Shown here: positions 26,309 to 35,814 of the stretch, in pieces
Numbering within the stretch: the stretch's first letter is position 1
Layout: the number at the start of each line of letters is the position of its first letter
NCBI GenBank assembly: GCA_028066595.1
Contig: JALCBJ010000032.1
Span: 1 to 64,000, forward strand
DNA: 64,000 nt
From: Thermoanaerobaculia bacterium
GTDB lineage: Bacteria > Acidobacteriota > Thermoanaerobaculia > Multivoradales > J023
Reading direction: 5' to 3'
Notes under the pieces: model-generated
What the model saw: the letters and a program-made list of their open reading frames with translations, nothing else
Databases searched by the model: none
What the model was told of the DNA's origin: nothing
Position numbers and translations under genes: made by a program

Positions 26309-28737
26309 CGCCGCCACCACTTGCACGAGCTCGGGCCCTTTGCCTCGCGATCATGCCGGTGGCCTTGGCCATGGTCTACGGATGTGGAGCCGGCAGTAGC
26401 TCGGATCAGGAGGCCTGGACAGGAGGCGTCACCAGCCTACGTGGCACCTGGCAACTCTACGTCGCCGGTCCCGAGCCCTCGGACCGGCCGTCCCAGCTAC
26501 CGACTCCGAGCTCTGTCGACTGGAATCTCCAGGAGGTACCGGCACCGTTCGACCTCGGTCTGACCAGCCGAGCCGACGGCATCGTGACCTGGTGGCATCG
26601 AAGAGTAGCGCTCGCCGCTCCGACAAGGCCGGCTCTGGGCGTTGCCGTCGGCAAGGTCAATAGCTCCTACGAGTTGTGGGTAGGTCCGCGAGAACGGGCC
26701 GAGCGGATCGGCGGCATCGGCTCGCCTCCCCCTGCGGCCATGGTCGACTATGACCGCCACGCCGTCTGGCAGATACCGGCGCACCTGGCGGCGGGCGACT
26801 CGATGGACATCTGGCTACGGGTATGGACCGCGCCGCAACACGGAGACGGCGGCGGACTACACGGAGGCCCGTTTCTCTTCGGCGCCCTGGACACGTTGGT
26901 ACGACAGGAGACAGCGTCCGAGCTACCGGAGCTCTTCCTGGCGTTTCTGTTCTTGTTGCTCGGCTCGTTTCACTTCGAGCTCTTCCGACGACGACGCGAC
27001 GAAGCGGGATATCTCTGGCTGGCGGTCGTCGCGTTCCTTTTTGCTGCTTACTCCGTTCTCAGGACTCAATGGAAGTACTCGCTCTTCGGCCTGCCTTTCG
27101 CGTTCCTGAAAGAGGTCGAACATGCGATCGCATTCGTCCTCGCCGCAGCGTTCGCTCAGCTGATCTGGACGCTCCTCGACCTAGAGCTGGGTCGCAGGGT
27201 CCGCGCGGTGCAGTGGATCTGCGTTGCCTTCGCCGTGGCGGTGATCGTCATCCCTGGAATGGCCATCAACGGAACGATCCTCGTAACCTGGCAAGGACTC
27301 GTCGTGCTGCTGGTCGGCAGAGGCCTCTTCCTGATCTTTCGGGAAGCCTGGCAGAAGAACCCGGATGCGCACCTGATCGCCGTCGGCGCGATTCTCGGCA
27401 GCGGCGCCTTCGTTCACGACATTCTCGCGGACCGTGAGCTGGTGGACACCCCCCGCCTGACGGCTTTCGGTTTCGCCACGTTCGTCATCTTTCTCGCAGC
27501 CACCCTGGCGGAGCAGTTCGCGCGACGGCTCCGCGAGATCGAAGAGTTACGTCGCAGCGAGGAGGCCGCGGAGCGCGCCAATCGTGCCAAGAGTCAATTC
27601 CTCGCCAACGTCAGTCACGAGATTCGCACGCCCATGACCGCGATTCTCGGCGGTACAGAGCTCCTGCTGCGCGACGATCTGACGGCCGCAGCCCGCCAGC
27701 GCATCGAAGTGATCCGACGCTCGGCCTCCGAGCTTCTGCGAGTCATCGACGACATCCTCGACGTGTCGAAGATCGAAGCAGGCAAGATGGAGTTACGCCC
27801 CGAAGATTTCCATCCCAGGAACCTGGTCGAAGGAATTCTTGCGCTCTTCCAACCCGACGTGCGCCGACGCAGCGTGTCGCTGAAGGCCGAGGTGGCCGAT
27901 CCAGTGCCGAGAAAGGTCCACGCTGACGCCGGGCGACTGCGTCAGATTCTGCTCAATCTGGTTTCGAACGCCGTCAAGTTCACTCAGGAAGGCTCTGTGA
28001 CGCTGCAGGTCGACTATTCGTCCCGGGCCAGCAACCGGGGCGAGCTCGTGATCGCGGTGACAGATACCGGTGTCGGCATCGAGCCCGAGGTATTGCCTCG
28101 GCTCTTCGAGCCGTTCGCCAGAGCTGATGAATCGATCACTCGGCGCGTCGGCGGCACCGGTCTCGGCTTGACCATCAGCCGGCGGCTAGCGACCCTCATG
28201 GGCGGGAGCCTCGACGTCGAGAGTCAGCTGGGCACCGGCTCGACCTTCACGTTGAAGCTGCCGGTGAGGTCGAGCGAAGCGGTGTCGTCGGAGATCCAGC
28301 TCGGCGAGATCGAGCAACCACGCCTGCGAACCCACCGCATCCTGCTGGCCGAGGATAACGAGGTGAATCGCATCATCGTTGCCGAGCAACTGGAACATCT
28401 GGGTTTCGAGGTGGAAGCCGCCGAAAATGGTCTCGAGGTCCTCTCCCGTCTCGATGGCGACTCGTCGAAGCCGGTGGACCTGGTACTGATGGACTGTCAG
28501 ATGCCCGAGCTCGACGGCTACGAGACCACCCGGCGGCTGCGGGCGCGTGAAGCGGCAGCGGGTGCGCCGCGAATGCCGATCATCGCTCTCACCGCCCACG
28601 CCTTCGAAGGCGAGAAGGAGAGATGCCTGGAAGCGGGCATGGACGACTACATGTCGAAACCCTTCCGCATCGAGGACCTTCAGAATCTCCTCGACCGTTG
28701 GCTGCAACGAACGGTCGCACCGTCGCAGACGCTCTAG
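26305..28737 (+). CDS. Hybrid sensor histidine kinase with 7TMR-DISM-like sensor
   Basis: 810 residues from a GTG that overlaps the previous stop. The N-terminal signal (AIMPVALAMVYGCGAG) could be a lipoprotein signal with Cys27. A periplasmic beta-rich domain follows at about 40-200 (galactose-binding-like, typical of DISM sensors), then seven membrane helices at about 208-405. Next come a HisKA domain with His438 in NVSHEIRTP, an HATPase with DTGVGIEPEVL and GGTGLGLTIS, and a C-terminal receiver with Asp730 in LMDCQMPELDGYE. No dedicated output regulator is adjacent. Confidence 0.92.
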   Translation: MTPPPLARARALCLAIMPVALAMVYGCGAGSSSDQEAWTGGVTSLRGTWQLYVAGPEPSDRPSQLPTPSSVDWNLQEVPAPFDLGLTSRADGIVTWWHRRVALAAPTRPALGVAVGKVNSSYELWVGPRERAERIGGIGSPPPAAMVDYDRHAVWQIPAHLAAGDSMDIWLRVWTAPQHGDGGGLHGGPFLFGALDTLVRQETASELPELFLAFLFLLLGSFHFELFRRRRDEAGYLWLAVVAFLFAAYSVLRTQWKYSLFGLPFAFLKEVEHAIAFVLAAAFAQLIWTLLDLELGRRVRAVQWICVAFAVAVIVIPGMAINGTILVTWQGLVVLLVGRGLFLIFREAWQKNPDAHLIAVGAILGSGAFVHDILADRELVDTPRLTAFGFATFVIFLAATLAEQFARRLREIEELRRSEEAAERANRAKSQFLANVSHEIRTPMTAILGGTELLLRDDLTAAARQRIEVIRRSASELLRVIDDILDVSKIEAGKMELRPEDFHPRNLVEGILALFQPDVRRRSVSLKAEVADPVPRKVHADAGRLRQILLNLVSNAVKFTQEGSVTLQVDYSSRASNRGELVIAVTDTGVGIEPEVLPRLFEPFARADESITRRVGGTGLGLTISRRLATLMGGSLDVESQLGTGSTFTLKLPVRSSEAVSSEIQLGEIEQPRLRTHRILLAEDNEVNRIIVAEQLEHLGFEVEAAENGLEVLSRLDGDSSKPVDLVLMDCQMPELDGYETTRRLRAREAAAGAPRMPIIALTAHAFEGEKERCLEAGMDDYMSKPFRIEDLQNLLDRWLQRTVAPSQTL

Positions 28738-28891
28738 CCGTCTACGCGACGGCCTGCTCTGCTGTCGGCGGTGGACCTCCATCGCCGGACCCGGAAACGC
28801 CGAGGAGATGATTGCCATATACTGACCATCTTTGCTTTGAGCTTTCCGGCCACTCAGACGGACGTCGAGACCGAAGGAGGAGTGCCAGCTC

Positions 28892-29584
28892 ATGGACTAT
28901 GCAAGCGTCATGGCCGACCTCGAATCACACGGCACGGGGGAGGTCCTCGCCGTGCTGCGCGACCAGGGCGCCGAGGGAGAGGCATACGGCGTACCGGCCC
29001 AACATCTGCGTGAGATCGCGGCCCATTGCGGAATCGATCAGGAGCTGGCGCAGAGCCTCTGGAGCTCCCGCAACGTGGATGCTCGCCTGTTGGCGGTACA
29101 GATCGCTGATCCCGGGGCAATGGCGGCGGACGATCTCGACGCCTGGGCCCACGACGTCACGTACTATCCCCTGATCGATCACTTGATCCATCTCGTGGTC
29201 CAGACGCCCCATGCGGTAGAGCTGATCGAACGCTGGATCGGCTCCGGCCACGAGTTCGTCGAGCGCTGCGGCTTCCTCACCATGGCGCAACTGGCGAAGG
29301 ACGGCCGCGAGATCGAAGTTCGCGAGTTGGAGAGCCAGCTCGAGACCATCGAGGGTCATATTCGCAGCTCCACCGTACGAGCCAAGCACGAGCTGGGCGC
29401 AGCCCTCGTCACCATCGGCCGGCGCAATGATCGCCTCCAGGAGCTGACCATGGAGGTGGCCCGGAAGATCGGCCGTATCCGGATCGAGCATCCGGAGCTG
29501 GGCACGATCGAATCGGATGCCGTGGAGCTGCTGCGTAATCCGACGCTCGCGGAAAGGCTGATCCGGAAGACGCACGAAGAATAG
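28892..29584 (+). CDS. AlkD-like DNA alkylation repair protein
   Basis: 230 residues, all-helical HEAT-like repeats. The pattern GVPAQHLREIAAHCGIDQEL, LWSSRNVDARLLAVQIADP and FVERCGFLTMAQLA matches the AlkD family of DNA glycosylases that remove alkylated bases without base flipping. GGAGGAG lies upstream of the ATG. Catalytic residues could not be placed with certainty, so glycosylase activity is inferred. It precedes dinB, which suits a DNA-damage pair. Confidence 0.75.
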   Translation: MDYASVMADLESHGTGEVLAVLRDQGAEGEAYGVPAQHLREIAAHCGIDQELAQSLWSSRNVDARLLAVQIADPGAMAADDLDAWAHDVTYYPLIDHLIHLVVQTPHAVELIERWIGSGHEFVERCGFLTMAQLAKDGREIEVRELESQLETIEGHIRSSTVRAKHELGAALVTIGRRNDRLQELTMEVARKIGRIRIEHPELGTIESDAVELLRNPTLAERLIRKTHEE

Positions 29585-29639
29585 CGCGAACAAGGCGTAA
29601 GTACAGTATCATGGAGCCCGGTAACGACCCGGGACTCCA

Positions 29640-30761
29640 GTGTCCGCTTCCTACCCGCCATCAGCCAGGTCAGAGAATCACCCGACGGACTCGCTCGTAC
29701 GGCGAATCCTGCACTGTGATTTGGACTGCTTCTACGCGCAAGTGCACATGCGCGACGACCCGACGCTGCGCGGCAAGCCGGTGGTGGTCGGTGGCAGCCC
29801 GACGGGCCGCGGTGTCGTGGCGGCGGCGAGCTATGAGGCGCGTGCGTTCGGAATCCGGTCGGCCATGCCCGCCGCCCAGGCGGTTCGGCTCTGTCCGGAC
29901 ACGATCTTCCTCAAGTCGGACTTCTCGCGCTACCGCGAGGAGTCTAGCCACGTCTTCGACATTTTCCATCGCTTCACCGACGTCGTGCAGCCCGCGTCAC
30001 TGGACGAGGCCTATCTCGACCTCACCGACGATCTCGTCCCCTATCGTTCGGCCACCCACGTCGCCCAAGAGATCCGACGGATGGTGTTGCGGGAACGTGG
30101 ACTGACGCTGTCCATCGGCGTCGCGCCGAACCGGCTGGTGGCGAAGATCGCCTCGGATTACCACAAACCCGATGGTCTGACCGTGGTGCGTCCACACCAG
30201 GTGCTCGATTTCCTGGAACCCCTGTCCGTGCGCCGGGTCCACGGCGTGGGACCCGCTACCGCGGAGCGCCTGGGCCGACTCGGAGTCGAAACCATCGGCG
30301 ACCTGCGGCGGCTCGACCCAGAGACCCTGACCGCCCGGTTCGGCCGACATGGGCGCGGCCTCCACGACTACGCACGCGGCATCGATGATCGTCCTGTGCG
30401 TACCCAACGTGAGCGCAAGAGCCTCGGCCACGAACGGACCTACTCCCGAGATCTCCGCACGCTGGCCGAGATGGATGAGCAGATCGAGTGGCTGTCCCAG
30501 AGGGTCGCACACGGGCTGGAGAAACGGGAGCTCGTGGCGCGCACGATCACCGTCAAAGTGCGCTACGGCGACTTCACCACCCTGACCCGTTCCAAGACAT
30601 TGGCTGAGCCACCGATGACGGCCGACCACATCGCTTCGCTCGGGCGAGCGCTGCTGCGTCAGACCGATGCCGGGGACCGCTCGGTGCGGCTCCTGGGCGT
30701 CACGGCCTCGGGTCTCGACCGTGACGCCATGGTCCAGCTAGAGCTCTTCGACCGGCCCTAG
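29640..30761 (+). CDS. dinB: DNA polymerase IV (Y family)
   Basis: 373 residues from GTG 29640. An error-prone translesion polymerase. Catalytic Asp27 lies in ILHCDLDCFYAQV and the Asp122-Glu123 pair in SLDEAYLDLTD; the steric-gate Phe30-Tyr31 follows the first motif. Helix-hairpin-helix VHGVGPATAERL and a little-finger domain follow. The C-terminus ends MVQLELFD, a QLxLF-type beta-clamp-binding motif. The N-terminus has about 19 extra residues. No LexA box was found. Confidence 0.95.
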   Translation: MSASYPPSARSENHPTDSLVRRILHCDLDCFYAQVHMRDDPTLRGKPVVVGGSPTGRGVVAAASYEARAFGIRSAMPAAQAVRLCPDTIFLKSDFSRYREESSHVFDIFHRFTDVVQPASLDEAYLDLTDDLVPYRSATHVAQEIRRMVLRERGLTLSIGVAPNRLVAKIASDYHKPDGLTVVRPHQVLDFLEPLSVRRVHGVGPATAERLGRLGVETIGDLRRLDPETLTARFGRHGRGLHDYARGIDDRPVRTQRERKSLGHERTYSRDLRTLAEMDEQIEWLSQRVAHGLEKRELVARTITVKVRYGDFTTLTRSKTLAEPPMTADHIASLGRALLRQTDAGDRSVRLLGVTASGLDRDAMVQLELFDRP

Positions 30762-30818
30762 CCTCAGCAACCAGTCGGACTGCGCCGATGAAGACACAGT
30801 GCACACTATGAAGACAGA

Positions 30819-30839
30819 GTCTCCTCGTGACGAGGAGAC
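30819..30839. terminator. Hairpin between convergent dinB and POT transporter
   Basis: GTCTCCTCG (30819-30827), a 3-nt loop and CGAGGAGAC (30831-30839) make a perfect 9-bp stem in the convergent spacer. It has no T-tract, so a role as bidirectional terminator is tentative. Confidence 0.4.
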
Positions 30840-30889
30840 ATAACCATCTCAGCAAGAGTCACATCTCGGGCTCCCAGAGCCTGAACTGC

Positions 30890-32419
30890 TTAGCGGACGT
30901 CACCCATCAGGTGTTTCTGGCAGAACGGACTGATGACGAGCAACAGCAGTCCAGCTGCACCCGCGATCATGGCTACGATCTGAAAAATCTCAGCGTGTGG
31001 TTTGTCCTCGATCAGGCCACCAACGCGCCCAGCGATCAGATTTCCCAATGCCGCTGCGATGAACCAAATACCCATCATCTGCGATACGAAACGCTTCGGT
31101 GCCAGCTTCGTGGTGGTACTCAGGCCGACCGGGCTAAGACACAGCTCACCGGTGCTAAAGAACAGGTATGTCAAACACAGCCAGGTCGGCATGACGAGTG
31201 GCTGTTCGCCAGAGAAGCTCACGTCCACCCCGCCACCTCCGGCCACGCGTGCCGCGACCATAATCACCAAGAAACCCACGGACAGCTGGATCAGTCCGAG
31301 CGCGAACTTCATCGGGATGCTCGGGCTCAGATTCTTCGCTGCGAGCCGTATCCAAATCGCAGCGAAAACCGGTGAAAAAGCGATGATGAACAAGGGGTTC
31401 ACGGCTTGGAGAACCTCAGTCGGTATCTCGAAGCCAAAGAGGGTCCGGTCGGTGAAGTCCCGGGCGAAGGCATTGAGCGATGTCGAGGCTTGCTCGAATC
31501 CCGACCAGAACATCGCGGTGAAGACGAAGAGGATGCCGATCATCATCACTTGCTTGGTCTGCTGTTTCTCCAGACCGGTGAAGAAACCGACATAGATGAG
31601 GAACAAGAGAACCACGATCAGCGTCGCGGCCCCGACGAAATCAGCGACGCCGGTCCACGTAAGCACAAACGTTCCGGATCTGTGCAGGTAGGTGAGCGCC
31701 AGGCTGAGAATCACGATTCCCACCCCAACTGCGATGGCGTGCTTCTTTGCCACCGCCTGTTCCTCGGGTCCCGAAACGGGCTCGATGCCGGCAGTTCCGA
31801 GGTACTTGCTGTCGACCAGATACCAGATGACACCTATGGTCATGCCGAAGCCGGCAAGCCCGAAGGCCCAGTGCCAGCCCTGCCATTGTCGCAGCGCGCC
31901 ACAAAGAATCGGCGCGACAAAGGCCCCCGTATTGATGCCCATATAGAAAATGGAGAAACCCGCATCGCGGCGGGCACCCGTGTCGTCCTTATAGAGCTCG
32001 GCCACCATGGTGCTGACATTCGGCTTCAGTAGCCCGGTACCGATCACGATCAGTACGAGACCCATGTAGAAGAAGAGCTCGTTCACGGTTGTAGCGGCCA
32101 TGCTGAAGTGACCACTGGCGATGATGATGCCACCGTACAGGACCGCCTTGCGCTGCCCAATCAAGCGATCTGCCAGCCAGCCACCGGGTAGCGCCAAAAG
32201 GTAGACGAAGGAGTTGTACAGGCCTGTAAGCGCGCCGCCTTGCTCCTCACCCATCCCGAGCCCGGCCTGTGGTCCCTCGATGACTGCCGCCGTCACGAAC
32301 AGAAAGAGCATCGCCTTCATGCCGTAAAAGCTGAAGCGTTCCCAGAGCTCCGTAAAGAATAGGGTCGATAGGCCTCTGGGGTGGCCGAACCACTGTTTGT
32401 CGGCGGCGGTGGCGTTCAT
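30890..32419 (-). CDS. Proton-dependent oligopeptide transporter (POT family)
   Basis: 509 residues from ATG 32419, with GGAG 7 bases upstream; the frame extends to 32512 without support. About 12-14 membrane helices. The family motif ExxERFxYY appears as ELWERFSFYG near residues 22-31, and GxLAD as LPGGWLADRLIG. It would import di- and tripeptides with protons. It stands alone, convergent with dinB. Confidence 0.92.
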   Translation of the reverse strand: MNATAADKQWFGHPRGLSTLFFTELWERFSFYGMKAMLFLFVTAAVIEGPQAGLGMGEEQGGALTGLYNSFVYLLALPGGWLADRLIGQRKAVLYGGIIIASGHFSMAATTVNELFFYMGLVLIVIGTGLLKPNVSTMVAELYKDDTGARRDAGFSIFYMGINTGAFVAPILCGALRQWQGWHWAFGLAGFGMTIGVIWYLVDSKYLGTAGIEPVSGPEEQAVAKKHAIAVGVGIVILSLALTYLHRSGTFVLTWTGVADFVGAATLIVVLLFLIYVGFFTGLEKQQTKQVMMIGILFVFTAMFWSGFEQASTSLNAFARDFTDRTLFGFEIPTEVLQAVNPLFIIAFSPVFAAIWIRLAAKNLSPSIPMKFALGLIQLSVGFLVIMVAARVAGGGGVDVSFSGEQPLVMPTWLCLTYLFFSTGELCLSPVGLSTTTKLAPKRFVSQMMGIWFIAAALGNLIAGRVGGLIEDKPHAEIFQIVAMIAGAAGLLLLVISPFCQKHLMGDVR

Positions 32420-33269
32420 CCTGTTCTCCGTTCTCTCTTGGTTCGTCTTGGATCGATGTCGAAGGCCGCAAGCCTCCGGTTCGCTCGGCGGCAACGCCGT
32501 CGGCCGGCTCACGGCACAGCAAAGTCCGTACCGACACAGCCGGAGGCATCATGGTTCATGGCGATTCGGGCCACTTCCAAGACATCTCCCGGCATGACAC
32601 CGGCTGGATCTCGTGACGACCGCTGAAGGATAGGGGATTCACCTCGCCTCTGCAAGGTGAGTCCAAGAGCCCTCGGGCGTGGCAGAGCGTCCCGAAACAC
32701 GAACGCCAACGGACTACCAGGTGGACGGCACGTCACAGGCCAGCGGTAGCCCGACGAATGAGCTCCAGCTGTGACGTCGAGATAGGCGTCTGGAGCGCCC
32801 AGCTAGAGCAAGTAGTCTCTAAGGCCGTCCATCCGCCGGAACCGAACGAGGCCCAGCCGGAATAATTCATCCACGCTCAGCCTTCACTCGTCACACCTTT
32901 ACCATATCGCCTCGCTTTTCATCCAAACATCGTCTACAATCGGATGACAAGAACAGATCGTTCGTCTTGACAACTACATATTGTCTGCGACACGCAAGCC
33001 GACTACGGCTTCCTTGACAATTCTCTCTCGCACGCTGTGTTGGGTGGATCGATCTGTCGTACGTCGGATTTCGACGCCGGCCCCCGCCCGCCGGTCGACG
33101 GACCGTGGATCCACTCAGCGATGCCATCGTGCCCGCACTCCACCGAGCTGCTCGGTCGATCTGCCGGCTCGTTGAGCGCTGCGCGGACCGGTCCGCCCGG
33201 CCTCTCGAACCTCGGCAGCTTCTGAGCTTCACCACACCATGACTGCACATCCCAAGGAGCGCCTACATT
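32420..33269. other. 850-base spacer without recognised gene
   Basis: Small open frames on both strands lack family features and ribosome-binding sites. Two TTGACA hexamers (32967-32972 and 33014-33019) face the downstream kinase, but neither has a good -10 box at 17 bases. The local AT content around 32880-33020 is higher than in the neighbours, which fits a promoter area. Nothing else seen. Confidence 0.4.
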
Positions 33270-35243
33270 ATGAACTCGCGAGAACTCCGTCTCCTCTTGG
33301 TCGAGGACAGTCCGGACGACGCCGAGCTCATCATGGCCAAGCTCGCCTTCCAGACGGACTACAAGGTCACCGTGGATCACTTCGATCGACTGTCCACGGC
33401 CCTCGACCAGATGGAGCGCCAGGTACCGGATGCGGTGCTACTCGACCTTCTACTGCCGGACAGCACGGGCGTGGAGTCGGTGACACGGTTGGTCGAGCGC
33501 CATCCGGGACTGGCGATCGTGGTGCTCACCGCCACCGACTCGGTGGAGCTGGCCCTCGAGGCGATGCGCCTGGGAGCCCAGAGCTACCTGGTAAAAAGCG
33601 AGGTGCAGGGCTCCCTGCTCGTGCGTACGATCCTGTTCGCCATCGAGCGCGCCAAGGTCGGCAAGGAGCTGCGCCGTGCCCAATTCGCCATCGAGCATGC
33701 GGTCGAGATGGTCGTTTGGATCGCTACCGACGGGAGCATCCAGCGGGCCAACCGAGCCGCGTGCTGCTCGCTGGGTTACTCGTTGGACGAGCTGCTGGAC
33801 CGGACCGTTCACGACATCGGTCTGCACGTGCAGACCGGCTCTTGGACTGAGCTCTGGCGGAGCCTCCGCTCAGAAGGCTCCTCGGCATTCGAGTCCGAGG
33901 TTCGATCTCGGGACGGGCGCAGCCTGCCTGTGGATGTGACCGTGAGCCACCTCGATTTCGGCGGCGAGCAATTCCTTTGCGCTTTCATGCGGGACACCAC
34001 CGAGCGCAAGGAGCTCGAGGCCCGACTCCGGCAGTCACAAAAGCTCGAAGCGCTCTCCACTCTGGCCGCAGGCATCGCACACGACTTCAACAACATCCTC
34101 AGCGCCATGCTCGGATTTGCCGAGCTGGCCCTGCTCGAAGTGCCTGAAGGTAGTGCCGCCGCCGCGGATCTCGAGGAGCTCCATGGGGCCGGCGACCGCG
34201 CCAAGGAGCTCGTCGCACAGATCCTCACCTTCAGCCGCCAACGGGAACGGAAGTGGGAGCCGGTGGATGTGACGGACGTGCTCGAGGAAGCGCTCAAAAT
34301 GCTCCGAGCGGGCATCCCCAGCACCATCGAGATGCGGCACCGCGTGGCCTCTGGTTGTGGCCAGGTCCTGGGGGACGGCACCCAGATCCACCAGATCGTC
34401 ATGAACCTCTGTACCAATGCCTTTCAGGCAATGAAGGGTTCGGGCGGATCCCTGGACATCGAGCTCGAGCCGGTGTCACGAGACCAGGTTCCTGAATCGC
34501 TGACAGAACGCTTCCCACAGGGTCCGGTCCTACGTCTCACGATACGCGACACCGGCGTAGGAATGGACGCCGCGACCGTGGAACGCATCTTCGAGCCGTT
34601 CTTCACCACCAAGTCCGCTTCGGAGGGAACGGGAATGGGGTTGGCCACGGTGCACGGCATCGTCACGTCTCACGGAGGCGAGATCGTGGTCGAGAGCCAA
34701 CTCGGCGGCGGCTCCGCGTTTCACGTGTTCTTGCCCGGCATCGAACGGCGGCAAACCGCGACCAAGAAGAAAAAGGAAACGGTGGCTCGGGGCCTGCAGG
34801 AAGAGATTCTGCTGGTCGACGACGAGCCGTCGATCGCGAGAATGGCCAAGAGGCTGCTCGAGCTCCGGGGGTTTCGCGTCACGGTGCGCAACGACCCCTG
34901 CGAGGCGCTGGCCGCATTTCGCGAGAAGCCCCAGGCTTTCGACCTAGTTCTGACCGACGAAACCATGCCGGGTCTCACGGGTCACGAGATGATTCGCCGG
35001 ATGCACCAGATTCGCGACGACTTGCCGGTGATTCTCACGACCGGCTACCACCCTGATGGGTTTCCTAGCGCCGATGAAGACCGTATCGATCGAATACTGC
35101 TCAAGCCCTACTCTGCGGACAATCTGAGCCGCGCTATTCGAGACGTGCTCGACGCACGCAACGACAACTCGGCACCGGACGAGGCCACGGGAACGACCGC
35201 AGGAGCCGACTCCACTGGAAGCGGGCTCGTAGCGATGAGCTGA
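33270..35243 (+). CDS. Hybrid histidine kinase REC-PAS-HisKA-HATPase-REC
   Basis: 657 residues, cytoplasmic. N-terminal receiver with Asp59 (AVLLDLLLPDSTG), PAS near 135-245, HisKA with His271 in the NtrB-like AGIAHDFNNILSAML, HATPase with DTGVGMDAATVE and GTGMGLATVHG, and a C-terminal receiver with Asp563 (LTDETMPGLTGHE). A receiver ahead of the sensor places this kinase inside a multistep phosphorelay. The next gene, a single-domain receiver, starts 16 bases after its stop. Confidence 0.93.
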   Translation: MNSRELRLLLVEDSPDDAELIMAKLAFQTDYKVTVDHFDRLSTALDQMERQVPDAVLLDLLLPDSTGVESVTRLVERHPGLAIVVLTATDSVELALEAMRLGAQSYLVKSEVQGSLLVRTILFAIERAKVGKELRRAQFAIEHAVEMVVWIATDGSIQRANRAACCSLGYSLDELLDRTVHDIGLHVQTGSWTELWRSLRSEGSSAFESEVRSRDGRSLPVDVTVSHLDFGGEQFLCAFMRDTTERKELEARLRQSQKLEALSTLAAGIAHDFNNILSAMLGFAELALLEVPEGSAAAADLEELHGAGDRAKELVAQILTFSRQRERKWEPVDVTDVLEEALKMLRAGIPSTIEMRHRVASGCGQVLGDGTQIHQIVMNLCTNAFQAMKGSGGSLDIELEPVSRDQVPESLTERFPQGPVLRLTIRDTGVGMDAATVERIFEPFFTTKSASEGTGMGLATVHGIVTSHGGEIVVESQLGGGSAFHVFLPGIERRQTATKKKKETVARGLQEEILLVDDEPSIARMAKRLLELRGFRVTVRNDPCEALAAFREKPQAFDLVLTDETMPGLTGHEMIRRMHQIRDDLPVILTTGYHPDGFPSADEDRIDRILLKPYSADNLSRAIRDVLDARNDNSAPDEATGTTAGADSTGSGLVAMS

Positions 35244-35259
35244 GGGAGAGGTGCTTTCG

Positions 35260-35706
35260 ATGAACAGTCGAGATTCCGGCAGGCAGGTGGAAATTCTGTT
35301 GATCGAGGACAACCCCGACGACGTAGAGCTGACGCTGGCGAGTCTCGAGGAGTCCAAGATCGGCAACCAAGTGCACGTGGTGGCAGATGGCCTGGCTGCC
35401 CTCGATTTTCTTCAGCGCCGCAACGGCCACGAGAGTGCGCCCCAACCCGACCTCATCCTGTTGGACCTCAATCTCCCACGGATGAACGGGCATGAGGTGC
35501 TGGAGGTGATCAAGGAGGACCCCACCCTCCGCCGGATTCCCGTGGTGGTGCTCACCACTTCCGAGGCGGACGAAGACATCCTCAAAGCCTACGACCTACA
35601 CGTCAACTGCTATATCACCAAGCCCATCGACCTGGAGCAGTTCGTCAAAGTGACCCGTGCCGTAGAGGAGTTCTGGTTCACCATCGTCAAGCTGCCGACC
35701 GAGTGA
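35260..35706 (+). CDS. Single-domain response regulator (Rcp1-like)
   Basis: 148 residues from ATG 35260, with GAGGGAGAGG ending 8 bases upstream; GTG 35251 is a weaker alternative. Phosphoacceptor Asp69 in LILLDLNLPRMNGHEVL, the acidic pair in LIEDNPDDVEL, Thr in VVLTTSE and Lys in YITKPIDLEQF. Proteins of this type, with a long loop after helix 2 (QRRNGHESAPQP), pair with phytochrome-like kinases, which fits the kinase that follows. Confidence 0.94.
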   Translation: MNSRDSGRQVEILLIEDNPDDVELTLASLEESKIGNQVHVVADGLAALDFLQRRNGHESAPQPDLILLDLNLPRMNGHEVLEVIKEDPTLRRIPVVVLTTSEADEDILKAYDLHVNCYITKPIDLEQFVKVTRAVEEFWFTIVKLPTE

Positions 35707-35814
35707 TTCTCAGGACGACGGAATCCGAGGCCTTCCCAAATCTCGAACGGATGAGCCGCTTCGCGACTCTTTCTTGACCACCGTGGAGCTCGACCACTCC
35801 GAGGCAGGACAGCG

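Noticed and set aside
33014-33042. TTGACA at 33014 as promoter of the hybrid kinase
   Set aside because: No acceptable -10 box at 16-18 bases (GTGTTG or TGTTGG), and 230 bases from the start codon.
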